A stretch of 64,000 nucleotides of DNA, taken from assembly GCA_907163375.1 (NCBI GenBank), contig CAJQUW010001043.1, positions 1,844,501-1,908,500 on the forward strand. Direction: 5' to 3'. Shown here in pieces: positions 9,901 to 24,183 of this stretch (position 1 is its first letter; the number at the start of each line of letters is the position of its first letter). The notes beneath the pieces are model-generated. The model had not been told where the DNA came from, ran no database searches, and saw nothing but the letters and a program-made list of their open reading frames with translations. Source of the stretch: Prostheceraeus crozeri (Eukaryota; Platyhelminthes; Polycladida; Euryleptidae). Made by a program: the position numbers and the translations under genes.

Positions 9901-12900
9901 ACCTCATTAAAAATAGTCAAATAATTTGTATGCATATTTTGTACAATTCTATTTCACGTTTTAGCTTGAGGAACTAATATTAATTCTCTTACACACTTGG
10001 TAGATTTTAGATAGCGTAATCCCGCTGTGTTGTTAGCTAGATCTGGTATTTTGATTGGAAACAGACCTGTCCTCTTATCATCTGAATGGGCAGACTGTTA
10101 AATAGGATCTTTTCAATATATAAGTGATAAACATAATTTTGAACAGAACGACTTACTCGCCAATTCATTACACATGAGGAGAGGAGAAGCGTTGTTTGTC
10201 CTTCTAGTAAGTATTTTTAAAATTTTTAGACATTTTAGGATATAAAAATTTTCTTTTAAATCATACTTTGTACCTATTGAAAAGTAACTAATCATTAGCT
10301 TGTTTTTTTAACTTTGTTACCTTGACGCACTTTGCTACGTTGAATTGTTTTTGCAGCACGTCTTGAGTTGAAGGTGGATTATGTCCCCGCCTCTTGACCT
10401 CTACTGGCTGGACTCTGTCCTTCTTTCAAATGCCTGAGGTACATTTCAGTCAATAGTGACTCTATTTTTTTTGATAGATGCTAATCTTTCTCTATTATAA
10501 ATTTAATTTTTGAGGCTGTGCATCTTAAATGTACAGGACCGCGCTTGGTCGGGTTTGAGCGTCCAGGATTAAGCGGTCGAAACGCGATCGTCCTGACCAA
10601 GTTCCTGTTGATGACCTCATTAAAAATAGTCAAATAATTTGTATGCATATTTTGTACAATTCTATTTCACGTTTTAGCTTGAGGAACTAATATTAATTCT
10701 CTTACACACTTGGTAGATTTTAGATAGCGTAATCCCGCTGTGTTGTTAGCTAGATCTGGTATTTTGATTGGAAACAGACCTGTCCTCTTATCATCTGAAT
10801 GGGCAGACTGTTAAATAGGATCTTTTCAATATATAAGTGATAAACATAATTTTGAACAGAACGACTTACTCGCCAATTCATTACACATGAGGAGAGGAGA
10901 AGCGTTGTTTGTCCTTCTAGTAAGTATTTTTAAAATTTTTAGACATTTTAGGATATAAAAATTTTCTTTTAAATCATACTTTGTACCTATTGAAAAGTAA
11001 CTAATCATTAGCTTGTTTTTTTAACTTTGTTACCTTGACGCACTTTGCTACGTTGAATTGTTTTTGCAGCACGTCTTGAGTTGAAGGTGGATTATGTCCC
11101 CGCCTCTTGACCTCTACTGGCTGGACTCTGTCCTTCTTTCAAATGCCTGAGGTACATTTCAGTCAATAGTGACTCTATTTTTTTTTGATAGATGCTAATC
11201 TTTCTCTATTATAAATTTAATTTTTGAGGCTGTGCATCTTAAATGTACAGGACCGCGCTTGGTCGGGTTTGAGCGTCCAGGATTAAGCGGTCGAAACGCG
11301 ATCGTCCTGACCAAGTTCCTGTTGATGACCTCATTAAAAATAGTCAAATAATTTGTATGCATATTTTGTACAATTCTATTTCACGTTTTAGCTTGAGGAA
11401 CTAATATTAATTCTCTTACACACTTGGTAGATTTTAGATAGCGTAATCCCGCTGTGTTGTTAGCTAGATCTGGTATTTTGATTGGAAACAGACCTGTCCT
11501 CTTATCATCTGAATGGGCAGACTGTTAAATAGGATCTTTTCAATATATAAGTGATAAACATAATTTTGAACAGAACGACTTACTCGCCAATTCATTACAC
11601 ATGAGGAGAGGAGAAGCGTTGTTTGTCCTTCTAGTAAGTATTTTTAAAATTTTTAGACATTTTAGGATATAAAAATTTTCTTTTAAATCATACTTTGTAC
11701 CTATTGAAAAGTAACTAATCATTAGCTTGTTTTTTTAACTTTGTTACCTTGACGCACTTTGCTACGTTGAATTGTTTTTGCAGCACGTCTTGAGTTGAAG
11801 GTGGATTATGTCCCCGCCTCTTGACCTCTACTGGCTGGACTCTGTCCTTCTTTCAAATGCCTGAGGTACATTTCAGTCAATAGTGACTCTATTTTTTTTG
11901 ATAGATGCTAATCTTTCTCTATTATAAATTTAATTTTTGAGGCTGTGCATCTTAAATGTACAGGACCGCGCTTGGTCGGGTTTGAGCGTCCAGGATTAAG
12001 CGGTCGAAACGCGATCGTCCTGACCAAGTTCCTGTTGATGACCTCATTAAAAATAGTCAAATAATTTGTATGCATATTTTGTACAATTCTATTTCACGTT
12101 TTAGCTTGAGGAACTAATATTAATTCTCTTACACACTTGGTAGATTTTAGATAGCGTAATCCCGCTGTGTTGTTAGCTAGATCTGGTATTTTGATTGGAA
12201 ACAGACCTGTCCTCTTATCATCTGAATGGGCAGACTGTTAAATAGGATCTTTTCAATATATAAGTGATAAACATAATTTTGAACAGAACGACTTACTCGC
12301 CAATTCATTACACATGAGGAGAGGAGAAGCGTTGTTTGTCCTTCTAGTAAGTATTTTTAAAATTTTTAGACATTTTAGGATATAAAAATTTTCTTTTAAA
12401 TCATACTTTGTACCTATTGAAAAGTAACTAATCATTAGCTTGTTTTTTTAACTTTGTTACCTTGACGCACTTTGCTACGTTGAATTGTTTTTGCAGCACG
12501 TCTTGAGTTGAAGGTGGATTATGTCCCCGCCTCTTGACCTCTACTGGCTGGACTCTGTCCTTCTTTCAAATGCCTGAGGTACATTTCAGTCAATAGTGAC
12601 TCTATTTTTTTTGATAGATGCTAATCTTTCTCTATTATAAATTTAATTTTTGAGGCTGTGCATCTTAAATGTACAGGACCGCGCTTGGTCGGGTTTGAGC
12701 GTCCAGGATTAAGCGGTCGAAACGCGATCGTCCTGACCAAGTTCCTGTTGATGACCTCATTAAAAATAGTCAAATAATTTGTATGCATATTTTGTACAAT
12801 TCTATTTCACGTTTTAGCTTGAGGAACTAATATTAATTCTCTTACACACTTGGTAGATTTTAGATAGCGTAATCCCGCTGTGTTGTTAGCTAGATCTGGT

Positions 12901-15900
12901 ATTTTGATTGGAAACAGACCTGTCCTCTTATCATCTGAATGGGCAGACTGTTAAATAGGATCTTTTCAATATATAAGTGATAAACATAATTTTGAACAGA
13001 ACGACTTACTCGCCAATTCATTACACATGAGGAGAGGAGAAGCGTTGTTTGTCCTTCTAGTAAGTATTTTTAAAATTTTTAGACATTTTAGGATATAAAA
13101 ATTTTCTTTTAAATCATACTTTGTACCTATTGAAAAGTAACTAATCATTAGCTTGTTTTTTTAACTTTGTTACCTTGACGCACTTTGCTACGTTGAATTG
13201 TTTTTGCAGCACGTCTTGAGTTGAAGGTGGATTATGTCCCCGCCTCTTGACCTCTACTGGCTGGACTCTGTCCTTCTTTCAAATGCCTGAGGTACATTTC
13301 AGTCAATAGTGACTCTATTTTTTTTGATAGATGCTAATCTTTCTCTATTATAAATTTAATTTTTGAGGCTGTGCATCTTAAATGTACAGGACCGCGCTTG
13401 GTCGGGTTTGAGCGTCCAGGATTAAGCGGTCGAAACGCGATCGTCCTGACCAAGTTCCTGTTGATGACCTCATTAAAAATAGTCAAATAATTTGTATGCA
13501 TATTTTGTACAATTCTATTTCACGTTTTAGCTTGAGGAACTAATATTAATTCTCTTACACACTTGGTAGATTTTAGATAGCGTAATCCCGCTGTGTTGTT
13601 AGCTAGATCTGGTATTTTGATTGGAAACAGACCTGTCCTCTTATCATCTGAATGGGCAGACTGTTAAATAGGATCTTTTCAATATATAAGTGATAAAGAT
13701 AATTTTGAACAGAACGACTTACTCGCCAATTCATTACACATGAGGAGAGGAGAAGCGTTGTTTGTCCTTCTAGTAAGTATTTTTAAAATTTTTAGACATT
13801 TTAGGATATAAAAATTTTCTTTTAAATCATACTTTGTACCTATTGAAAAGTAACTAATCATTAGCTTGTTTTTTTAACTTTGTTACCTTGACGCACTTTG
13901 CTACGTTGAATTGTTTTTGCAGCACGTCTTGAGTTGAAGGTGGATTATGTCCCCGCCTCTTGACCTCTACTGGCTGGACTCTGTCCTTCTTTCAAATGCC
14001 TGAGGTACATTTCAGTCAATAGTGACTCTATTTTTTTTGATAGATGCTAATCTTTCTCTATTATAAATTTAATTTTTGAGGCTGTGCATCTTAAATGTAC
14101 AGGACCGCGCTTGGTCGGGTTTGAGCGTCCAGGATTAAGCGGTCGAAACGCGATCGTCCTGACCAAGTTCCTGTTGATGACCTCATTAAAAATAGTCAAA
14201 TAATTTGTATGCATATTTTGTACAATTCTATTTCACGTTTTAGCTTGAGGAACTAATATTAATTCTCTTACACACTTGGTAGATTTTAGATAGCGTAATC
14301 CCGCTGTGTTGTTAGCTAGATCTGGTATTTTGATTGGAAACAGACCTGTCCTCTTATCATCTGAATGGGCAGACTGTTAAATAGGATCTTTTCAATATAT
14401 AAGTGATAAAGATAATTTTGAACAGAACGACTTACTCGCCAATTCATTACACATGAGGAGAGGAGAAGCGTTGTTTGTCCTTCTAGTAAGTATTTTTAAA
14501 ATTTTTAGACATTTTAGGATATAAAAATTTTCTTTTAAATCATACTTTGTACCTATTGAAAAGTAACTAATCATTAGCTTGTTTTTTTAACTTTGTTACC
14601 TTGACGCACTTTGCTACGTTGAATTGTTTTTGCAGCACGTCTTGAGTTGAAGGTGGATTATGTCCCCGCCTCTTGACCTCTACTGGCTGGACTCTGTCCT
14701 TCTTTCAAATGCCTGAGGTACATTTCAGTCAATAGTGACTCTATTTTTTTTGATAGATGCTAATCTTTCTCTATTATAAATTTAATTTTTGAGGCTGTGC
14801 ATCTTAAATGTACAGGACCGCGCTTGGTCGGGTTTGAGCGTCCAGGATTAAGCGGTCGAAACGCGATCGTCCTGACCAAGTTCCTGTTGATGACCTCATT
14901 AAAAATAGTCAAATAATTTGTATGCATATTTTGTACAATTCTATTTCACGTTTTAGCTTGAGGAACTAATATTAATTCTCTTACACACTTGGTAGATTTT
15001 AGATAGCGTAATCCCGCTGTGTTGTTAGCTAGATCTGGTATTTTGATTGGAAACAGACCTGTCCTCTTATCATCTGAATGGGCAGACTGTTAAATAGGAT
15101 CTTTTCAATATATAAGTGATAAAGATAATTTTGAACAGAACGACTTACTCGCCAATTCATTACACATGAGGAGAGGAGAAGCGTTGTTTGTCCTTCTAGT
15201 AAGTATTTTTAAAATTTTTAGACATTTTAGGATATAAAAAGTTTCTTTTAAATCATACTTTGTACCTATTGAAAAGTAACTAATCATTAGCTTGTTTTTT
15301 TAACTTTGTTACCTTGACGCACTTTGCTACGTTGAATTGTTTTTGCAGCACGTCTTGAGTTGAAGGTGGATTATGTCCCCGCCTCTTGACCTCTACTGGC
15401 TGGACTCTGTCCTTCTTTCAAATGCCTGAGGTACATTTCAGTCAATAGTGACTCTATTTTTTTTGATAGATGCTAATCTTTCTCTATTATAAATTTAATT
15501 TTTGAGGCTGTGCATCTTAAATGTACAGGACCGCGCTTGGTCGGGTTTGAGCGTCCAGGATTAAGCGGTCGAAACGCGATCGTCCTGACCAAGTTCCTGT
15601 TGATGACCTCATTAAAAATAGTCAAATAATTTGTATGCATATTTTGTACAATTCTATTTCACGTTTTAGCTTGAGGAACTAATATTAATTCTCTTACACA
15701 CTTGGTAGATTTTAGATAGCGTAATCCCGCTGTGTTGTTAGCTAGATCTGGTATTTTGATTGGAAACAGACCTGTCCTCTTATCATCTGAATGGGCAGAC
15801 TGTTAAATAGGATCTTTTCAATATATAAGTGATAAACATAATTTTGAACAGAACGACTTACTCGCCAATTCATTACACATGAGGAGAGGAGAAGCGTTGT

Positions 15901-18900
15901 TTGTCCTTCTAGTAAGTATTTTTAAAATTTTTAGACATTTTAGGATATAAAAATTTTCTTTTAAATCATACTTTGTACCTATTGAAAAGTAACTAATCAT
16001 TAGCTTGTTTTTTTTAACTTTGTTACCTTGACGCACTTTGCTACGTTGAATTGTTTTTGCAGCACGTCTTGAGTTGAAGGTGGATTATGTCCCCGCCTCT
16101 TGACCTCTACTGGCTGGACTCTGTCCTTCTTTCAAATGCCTGAGGTACATTTCAGTCAATAGTGACTCTATTTTTTTTGATAGATGCTAATCTTTCTCTA
16201 TTATAAATTTAATTTTTGAGGCTGTGCATCTTAAATGTACAGGACCGCGCTTGGTCGGGTTTGAGCGTCCAGGATTAAGCGGTCGAAACGCGATCGTCCT
16301 GACCAAGTTCCTGTTGATGACCTCATTAAAAATAGTCAAATAATTTGTATGCATATTTTGTACAATTCTATTTCACGTTTTAGCTTGAGGAACTAATATT
16401 AATTCTCTTACACACTTGGTAGATTTTAGATAGCGTAATCCCGCTGTGTTGTTAGCTAGATCTGGTATTTTGATTGGAAACAGACCTGTCCTCTTATCAT
16501 CTGAATGGGCAGACTGTTAAATAGGATCTTTTCAATATATAAGTGATAAAGATAATTTTGAACAGAACGACTTACTCGCCAATTCATTACACATGAGGAG
16601 AGGAGAAGCGTTGTTTGTCCTTCTAGTAAGTATTTTTAAAATTTTTAGACATTTTAGGATATAAAAATTTTCTTTTAAATCATACTTTGTACCTATTGAA
16701 AAGTAACTAATCATTAGCTTGTTTTTTTTAACTTTGTTACCTTGACGCACTTTGCTACGTTGAATTGTTTTTGCAGCACGTCTTGAGTTGAAGGTGGATT
16801 ATGTCCCCGCCTCTTGACCTCTACTGGCTGGACTCTGTCCTTCTTTCAAATGCCTGAGGTACATTTCAGTCAATAGTGACTCTATTTTTTTTGATAGATG
16901 CTAATCTTTCTCTATTATAAATTTAATTTTTGAGGCTGTGCATCTTAAATGTACAGGACCGCGCTTGGTCGGGTTTGAGCGTCCAGGATTAAGCGGTCGA
17001 AACGCGATCGTCCTGACCAAGTTCCTGTTGATGACCTCATTAAAAATAGTCAAATAATTTGTATGCATATTTTGTACAATTCTATTTCACGTTTTAGCTT
17101 GAGGAACTAATATTAATTCTCTTACACACTTGGTAGATTTTAGATAGCGTAATCCCGCTGTGTTGTTAGCTAGATCTGGTATTTTGATTGGAAACAGACC
17201 TGTCCTCTTATCATCTGAATGGGCAGACTGTTAAATAGGATCTTTTCAATATATAAGTGATAAAGATAATTTTGAACAGAACGACTTACTCGCCAATTCA
17301 TTACACATGAGGAGAGGAGAAGCGTTGTTTGTCCTTCTAGTAAGTATTTTTAAAATTTTTAGACATTTTAGGATATAAAAATTTTCTTTTAAATCATACT
17401 TTGTACCTATTGAAAAGTAACTAATCATTAGCTTGTTTTTTTTAACTTTGTTACCTTGACGCACTTTGCTACGTTGAATTGTTTTTGCAGCACGTCTTGA
17501 GTTGAAGGTGGATTATGTCCCCGCCTCTTGACCTCTACTGGCTGGACTCTGTCCTTCTTTCAAATGCCTGAGGTACATTTCAGTCAATAGTGACTCTATT
17601 TTTTTTGATAGATGCTAATCTTTCTCTATTATAAATTTAATTTTTGAGGCTGTGCATCTTAAATGTACAGGACCGCGCTTGGTCGGGTTTGAGCGTCCAG
17701 GATTAAGCGGTCGAAACGCGATCGTCCTGACCAAGTTCCTGTTGATGACCTCATTAAAAATAGTCAAATAATTTGTATGCATATTTTGTACAATTCTATT
17801 TCACGTTTTAGCTTGAGGAACTAATATTAATTCTCTTACACACTTGGTAGATTTTAGATAGCGTAATCCCGCTGTGTTGTTAGCTAGATCTGGTATTTTG
17901 ATTGGAAACAGACCTGTCCTCTTATCATCTGAATGGGCAGACTGTTAAATAGGATCTTTTCAATATATAAGTGATAAAGATAATTTTGAACAGAACGACT
18001 TACTCGCCAATTCATTACACATGAGGAGAGGAGAAGCGTTGTTTGTCCTTCTAGTAAGTATTTTTAAAATTTTTAGACATTTTAGGATATAAAAATTTTC
18101 TTTTAAATCATACTTTGTACCTATTGAAAAGTAACTAATCATTAGCTTGTTTTTTTTAACTTTGTTACCTTGACGCACTTTGCTACGTTGAATTGTTTTT
18201 GCAGCACGTCTTGAGTTGAAGGTGGATTATGTCCCCGCCTCTTGACCTCTACTGGCTGGACTCTGTCCTTCTTTCAAATGCCTGAGGTACATTTCAGTCA
18301 ATAGTGACTCTATTTTTTTTTGATAGATGCTAATCTTTCTCTATTATAAATTTAATTTTTGAGGCTGTGCATCTTAAATGTACAGGACCGCGCTTGGTCG
18401 GGTTTGAGCGTCCAGGATTAAGCGGTCGAAACGCGATCGTCCTGACCAAGTTCCTGTTGATGACCTCATTAAAAATAGTCAAATAATTTGTATGCATATT
18501 TTGTACAATTCTATTTCACGTTTTAGCTTGAGGAACTAATATTAATTCTCTTACACACTTGGTAGATTTTAGATAGCGTAATCCCGCTGTGTTGTTAGCT
18601 AGATCTGGTATTTTGATTGGAAACAGACCTGTCCTCTTATCATCTGAATGGGCAGACTGTTAAATAGGATCTTTTCAATATATAAGTGATAAAGATAATT
18701 TTGAACAGAACGACTTACTCGCCAATTCATTACACATGAGGAGAGGAGAAGCGTTGTTTGTCCTTCTAGTAAGTATTTTTAAAATTTTTAGACATTTTAG
18801 GATATAAAAATTTTCTTTTAAATCATACTTTGTACCTATTGAAAAGTAACTAATCATTAGCTTGTTTTTTTTAACTTTGTTACCTTGACGCACTTTGCTA

Positions 18901-21900
18901 CGTTGAATTGTTTTTGCAGCACGTCTTGAGTTGAAGGTGGATTATGTCCCCGCCTCTTGACCTCTACTGGCTGGACTCTGTCCTTCTTTCAAATGCCTGA
19001 GGTACATTTCAGTCAATAGTGACTCTATTTTTTTTGATAGATGCTAATCTTTCTCTATTATAAATTTAATTTTTGAGGCTGTGCATCTTAAATGTACAGG
19101 ACCGCGCTTGGTCGGGTTTGAGCGTCCAGGATTAAGCGGTCGAAACGCGATCGTCCTGACCAAGTTCCTGTTGATGACCTCATTAAAAATAGTCAAATAA
19201 TTTGTATGCATATTTTGTACAATTCTATTTCACGTTTTAGCTTGAGGAACTAATATTAATTCTCTTACACACTTGGTAGATTTTAGATAGCGTAATCCCG
19301 CTGTGTTGTTAGCTAGATCTGGTATTTTGATTGGAAACAGACCTGTCCTCTTATCATCTGAATGGGCAGACTGTTAAATAGGATCTTTTCAATATATAAG
19401 TGATAAAGATAATTTTGAACAGAACGACTTACTCGCCAATTCATTACACATGAGGAGAGGAGAAGCGTTGTTTGTCCTTCTAGTAAGTATTTTTAAAATT
19501 TTTAGACATTTTAGGATATAAAAATTTTCTTTTAAATCATACTTTGTACCTATTGAAAAGTAACTAATCATTAGCTTGTTTTTTTTAACTTTGTTACCTT
19601 GACGCACTTTGCTACGTTGAATTGTTTTTGCAGCACGTCTTGAGTTGAAGGTGGATTATGTCCCCGCCTCTTGACCTCTACTGGCTGGACTCTGTCCTTC
19701 TTTCAAATGCCTGAGGTACATTTCAGTCAATAGTGACTCTATTTTTTTTGATAGATGCTAATCTTTCTCTATTATAAATTTAATTTTTGAGGCTGTGCAT
19801 CTTAAATGTACAGGACCGCGCTTGGTCGGGTTTGAGCGTCCAGGATTAAGCGGTCGAAACGCGATCGTCCTGACCAAGTTCCTGTTGATGACCTCATTAA
19901 AAATAGTCAAATAATTTGTATGCATATTTTGTACAATTCTATTTCACGTTTTAGCTTGAGGAACTAATATTAATTCTCTTACACACTTGGTAGATTTTAG
20001 ATAGCGTAATCCCGCTGTGTTGTTAGCTAGATCTGGTATTTTGATTGGAAACAGACCTGTCCTCTTATCATCTGAATGGGCAGACTGTTAAATAGGATCT
20101 TTTCAATATATAAGTGATAAAGATAATTTTGAACAGAACGACTTACTCGCCAATTCATTACACATGAGGAGAGGAGAAGCGTTGTTTGTCCTTCTAGTAA
20201 GTATTTTTAAAATTTTTAGACATTTTAGGATATAAAAATTTTCTTTTAAATCATACTTTGTACCTATTGAAAAGTAACTAATCATTAGCTTGTTTTTTTT
20301 AACTTTGTTACCTTGACGCACTTTGCTACGTTGAATTGTTTTTGCAGCACGTCTTGAGTTGAAGGTGGATTATGTCCCCGCCTCTTGACCTCTACTGGCT
20401 GGACTCTGTCCTTCTTTCAAATGCCTGAGGTACATTTCAGTCAATAGTGACTCTATTTTTTTGATAGATGCTAATCTTTCTCTATTATAAATTTAATTTT
20501 TGAGGCTGTGCATCTTAAATGTACAGGACCGCGCTTGGTCGGGTTTGAGCGTCCAGGATTAAGCGGTCGAAACGCGATCGTCCTGACCAAGTTCCTGTTG
20601 ATGACCTCATTAAAAATAGTCAAATAATTTGTATGCATATTTTGTACAATTCTATTTCACGTTTTAGCTTGAGGAACTAATATTAATTCTCTTACACACT
20701 TGGTAGATTTTAGATAGCGTAATCCCGCTGTGTTGTTAGCTAGATCTGGTATTTTGATTGGAAACAGACCTGTCCTCTTATCATCTGAATGGGCAGACTG
20801 TTAAATAGGATCTTTTCAATATATAAGTGATAAAGATAATTTTGAACAGAACGACTTACTCGCCAATTCATTACACATGAGGAGAGGAGAAGCGTTGTTT
20901 GTCCTTCTAGTAAGTATTTTTAAAATTTTTAGACATTTTAGGATATAAAAATTTTCTTTTAAATCATACTTTGTACCTATTGAAAAGTAACTAATCATTA
21001 GCTTGTTTTTTTTAACTTTGTTACCTTGACGCACTTTGCTACGTTGAATTGTTTTTGCAGCACGTCTTGAGTTGAAGGTGGATTATGTCCCCGCCTCTTG
21101 ACCTCTACTGGCTGGACTCTGTCCTTCTTTCAAATGCCTGAGGTACATTTCAGTCAATAGTGACTCTATTTTTTTTGATAGATGCTAATCTTTCTCTATT
21201 ATAAATTTAATTTTTGAGGCTGTGCATCTTAAATGTACAGGACCGCGCTTGGTCGGGTTTGAGCGTCCAGGATTAAGCGGTCGAAACGCGATCGTCCTGA
21301 CCAAGTTCCTGTTGATGACCTCATTAAAAATAGTCAAATAATTTGTATGCATATTTTGTACAATTCTATTTCACGTTTTAGCTTGAGGAACTAATATTAA
21401 TTCTCTTACACACTTGGTAGATTTTAGATAGCGTAATCCCGCTGTGTTGTTAGCTAGATCTGGTATTTTGATTGGAAACAGACCTGTCCTCTTATCATCT
21501 GAATGGGCAGACTGTTAAATAGGATCTTTTCAATATATAAGTGATAAAGATAATTTTGAACAGAACGACTTACTCGCCAATTCATTACACATGAGGAGAG
21601 GAGAAGCGTTGTTTGTCCTTCTAGTAAGTATTTTTAAAATTTTTAGACATTTTAGGATATAAAATTCTTCTTTTAAATCATACTTTGTACCTATTGAAAA
21701 GTAACTAGTCATTAGCTTGTTTTTTTAACTTTGTTACCTTGACGCACTTTGCTACGTTGAATTGTTTTTGCAGCACGTCTTGAGTTGAAGGTGGATTATG
21801 TCCCGCCTCTTGACCTCTACTGGCTGGACTCTGTCCTTCTTTCAAATGCCTGAGGTACATTTCAGTCAATAGTGACTCTATTTTTTTTTTGATAGATGCT

Positions 21901-22476
21901 AATCTTTCTCTATTATAAATTTAATTTTTGAGGCTGTGCATCTTAAATGTACAGGACCGCGCTTGGTCGGGTTTGAGCGTCCAGGATTAAGCGGTCGAAA
22001 CGCGATCGTCCTGACCAAGTTCCTGTTGATGACCTCATTAAAAATAGTCAAATAATTTGTATGCATATTTTGTACAATTCTATTTCACGTTTTAGCTTGA
22101 GGAACTAATATTAATTCTCTTACACACTTGGTAGATTTTAGATAGCGTAATCCCGCTGTGTTGTTAGCTAGATCTGGTATTTTGATTGGAAACAGACCTG
22201 TCCTCTTATCATCTGAATGGGCAGACTGTTAAATAGGATCTTTTCAATATATAAGTGATAAAGATAATTTTGAACAGAACGACTTACTCGCCAATTCATT
22301 ACACATGAGGAGAGGAGAAGCGTTGTTTGTCCTTCTAGTAAGTATTTTTTAAAATTTTTAGACATTTTAGGATATAAAAATTTTCTTTTAAATCATACTT
22401 TGTACCTATTGAAAAGTAACTAGTCATTAGCTTGTTTTTTTAACTTTGTTACCTTGACGCACTTTGCTACGTTGAA
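9682..22476 (+). repeat. Tandem satellite: 18 units of 712-715 bp
   Basis: Head-to-tail units start (at TTGACCTCTACTGG) at 9682, 10394, 11107, 11821, 12534, 13247, 13960, 14673, 15386, 16100, 16814, 17528, 18242, 18957, 19671, 20385, 21098 and 21810. The last unit stops at about 22476, some 45 bp short. Units are nearly identical. Length differences come almost entirely from two T-runs. A C/G variant (GATAAACATAA versus GATAAAGATAA) and the 7T/8T state near the unit end change in blocks: units 1-5 C/7T, 6-8 G/7T, 9 C/8T, 10-16 G/8T, 17-18 G/7T. The last two units carry the most private changes. This is the pattern left by local unequal exchange. A conserved 60-72 codon minus-strand frame in every unit reflects identity, not shown selection. 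Each unit contains a foldable segment behind an Sm-like motif (separate entry). Confidence 0.98.
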
Positions 22477-23255
22477 ATGTCTACGCATCTACGCATGTCA
22501 TGACGTCAATGAAATAGAGATGAAATTCTGCAAAAAATGCAATGAAAAGCAGCAGTAAACTATGCTGTCAATGCACATGATGAACTATCCATGATGCTCG
22601 TACATGCAAGACATGAGGTGCAGGAATGATATTCGAATTCAGTTATTTGACTAATGATTTTGAGTATCTTCAACCATCCATCAATTATTGACAACGCATC
22701 GAGATTCGAGAAGCTTCTCCATAAAGCTAGAATGTTGCTATCAATGGATCAAACTTAAACATCAGACATTACAAGCAAATATCTAAGCAAAAATTGATAT
22801 CATGTGCGCGACAGAGTTAGTGATTTAGCATTAGCACGAAATATTATGAAATGCAGAACAAACATGACATGATGGAGTACAGTGCCGATTTCACAAAATG
22901 TGTGTTTACGATTGCGTCTTCTTTGTCGTGACATTTCTGCGACAATTAATGAATCGAGAACGCATCTGCACTAACATCTTCCTCCAATCATCAACAGGCA
23001 CCTTTCATGATGCCTTCCAGACCCACAGGAAGACACTCGAAGCAATGAAGATGTACGACATTAACAATTCCTTATCACGTTTGAAGAGGCGGATCCTATA
23101 AGATTAGCATTTTTTTGAAAATCCGAATTAATCGGAAAATTTAGCCTGAATATATTTTTTCAAATACCAGGCACACTGTTCTGTGAAAACTGTCATCGTA
23201 TTTGTTGATGCAAATACAAAGCCATACACAGCTAATGCGCTCCCGACTTATTAAA
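22477..23255. other. Right flank of the satellite and spacer
   Basis: The first about 40 bases resemble the left flank of the array. The rest is AT-rich spacer with short open frames only; one 67-codon plus-strand frame at 22898-23101 has no recognised relatives. Confidence 0.4.
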
Positions 23256-23510
23256 TTAACTAATGCATATTTGTTCCTCGACGACTGAAACAATTGCATT
23301 GATCATTTGCGCATCAATGCGCCTGTTGCGAGTGCCACCGCGAGGGCGAGAAACGACACCATGCTGTTGATAGCGTCGAATGATCGCATACGCAGTTCCT
23401 TGAAGGATTCCCAACTGCCGCGCCGTCTCAGCAAAATCTTCATGCCTCTCGTAGGCAGCCACGATTCGTTGTTTGTCAACGTCGCTTATGCGGTTTCTTG
23501 GCATCGTCAA
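23256..23510 (-). pseudogene. Tc1/IS630-like transposase N-terminal HTH fragment
   Basis: The 84-residue minus-strand frame begins MTMPRNRISDVDKQRIVAAY. It continues through ETARQLGI, TAYAIIRRYQQHG, RPRGG and a NRRIDAQMINAIVSVVEE block. This is the paired/homeodomain-like helix-turn-helix region common to Tc1-mariner/IS630-type transposases, with the RPRGG linker that precedes the second DNA-binding half. The family normally continues into a DDE catalytic domain. Here the frame stops just after the HTH region and nothing DDE-like follows toward 22.9 kb, so it is a truncated remnant. No terminal inverted repeats were identified. Confidence 0.75.
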
Positions 23511-24183
23511 ATTTCAACAGAATATCGTTTTATTGAAGCTTTTAACTTGGCAGTGAATTGATGTCTTGCGCGTTTTGCAGTTGATTTGCGATTATTGACA
23601 CCTAATCACTTAATTGACACATGAATTGAAAATTTCTACTCTTGATCTAAGAAATAAGCCGGCTGAATTGCGTCATCTTACATTTGACATGATAAAATAT
23701 TCTTGTATTGAGATTATTTACAATTGATTTTCATTAGCTTATATTTGACTTGGAAAAGGTGTAAATACCCTAAACAGTAGCTTTTAGTTGGTTAAATGTG
23801 TGGAGTAGACAGGATGGGGGAAATACTACATCGAAGTATGCTATGTAGCGCAGGCCCAGCCAAAATATCCCTTTTATAGGAAATATCCAGGATAAACCTT
23901 TTTCAAAAGCTTACGTTCAGCTATTCAATTTCTTTGCAACGGAAGACTTGAATGCACACACTGTCACTTATACAATAATGGTAAATAATATGCAATATAT
24001 GTCAATGAATATCAATGTGAAATATCACAAAGTCTCAAATTGATTTTCTGCAATTCAAGTTCTTCATTAAGGAACCTGAATAATTTTTGCATGCATGATT
24101 GCATATTGAGTACGCACGAGGACCATCAAAACCCGAATTGTTTGAATATTTCTAACGGACTGTTTGATTAAGTGAATTCTTAC
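23511..24183. other. Unassigned spacer
   Basis: AT-rich, with no recognised gene. It may include the non-coding 5' part of the Tc1-like remnant. Confidence 0.35.

Noticed and set aside
10113-22365. Repeated 60-72 codon minus-strand ORF in every satellite unit
   Set aside because: It is conserved only because the units are nearly identical. Its length changes with a T-run (7T versus 8T) and it has no recognisable domain or initiation context.
9682-22476. CRISPR-like array
   Set aside because: Units are about 713 bp and contiguous, with no short repeat/variable spacer structure. The genome is eukaryotic.
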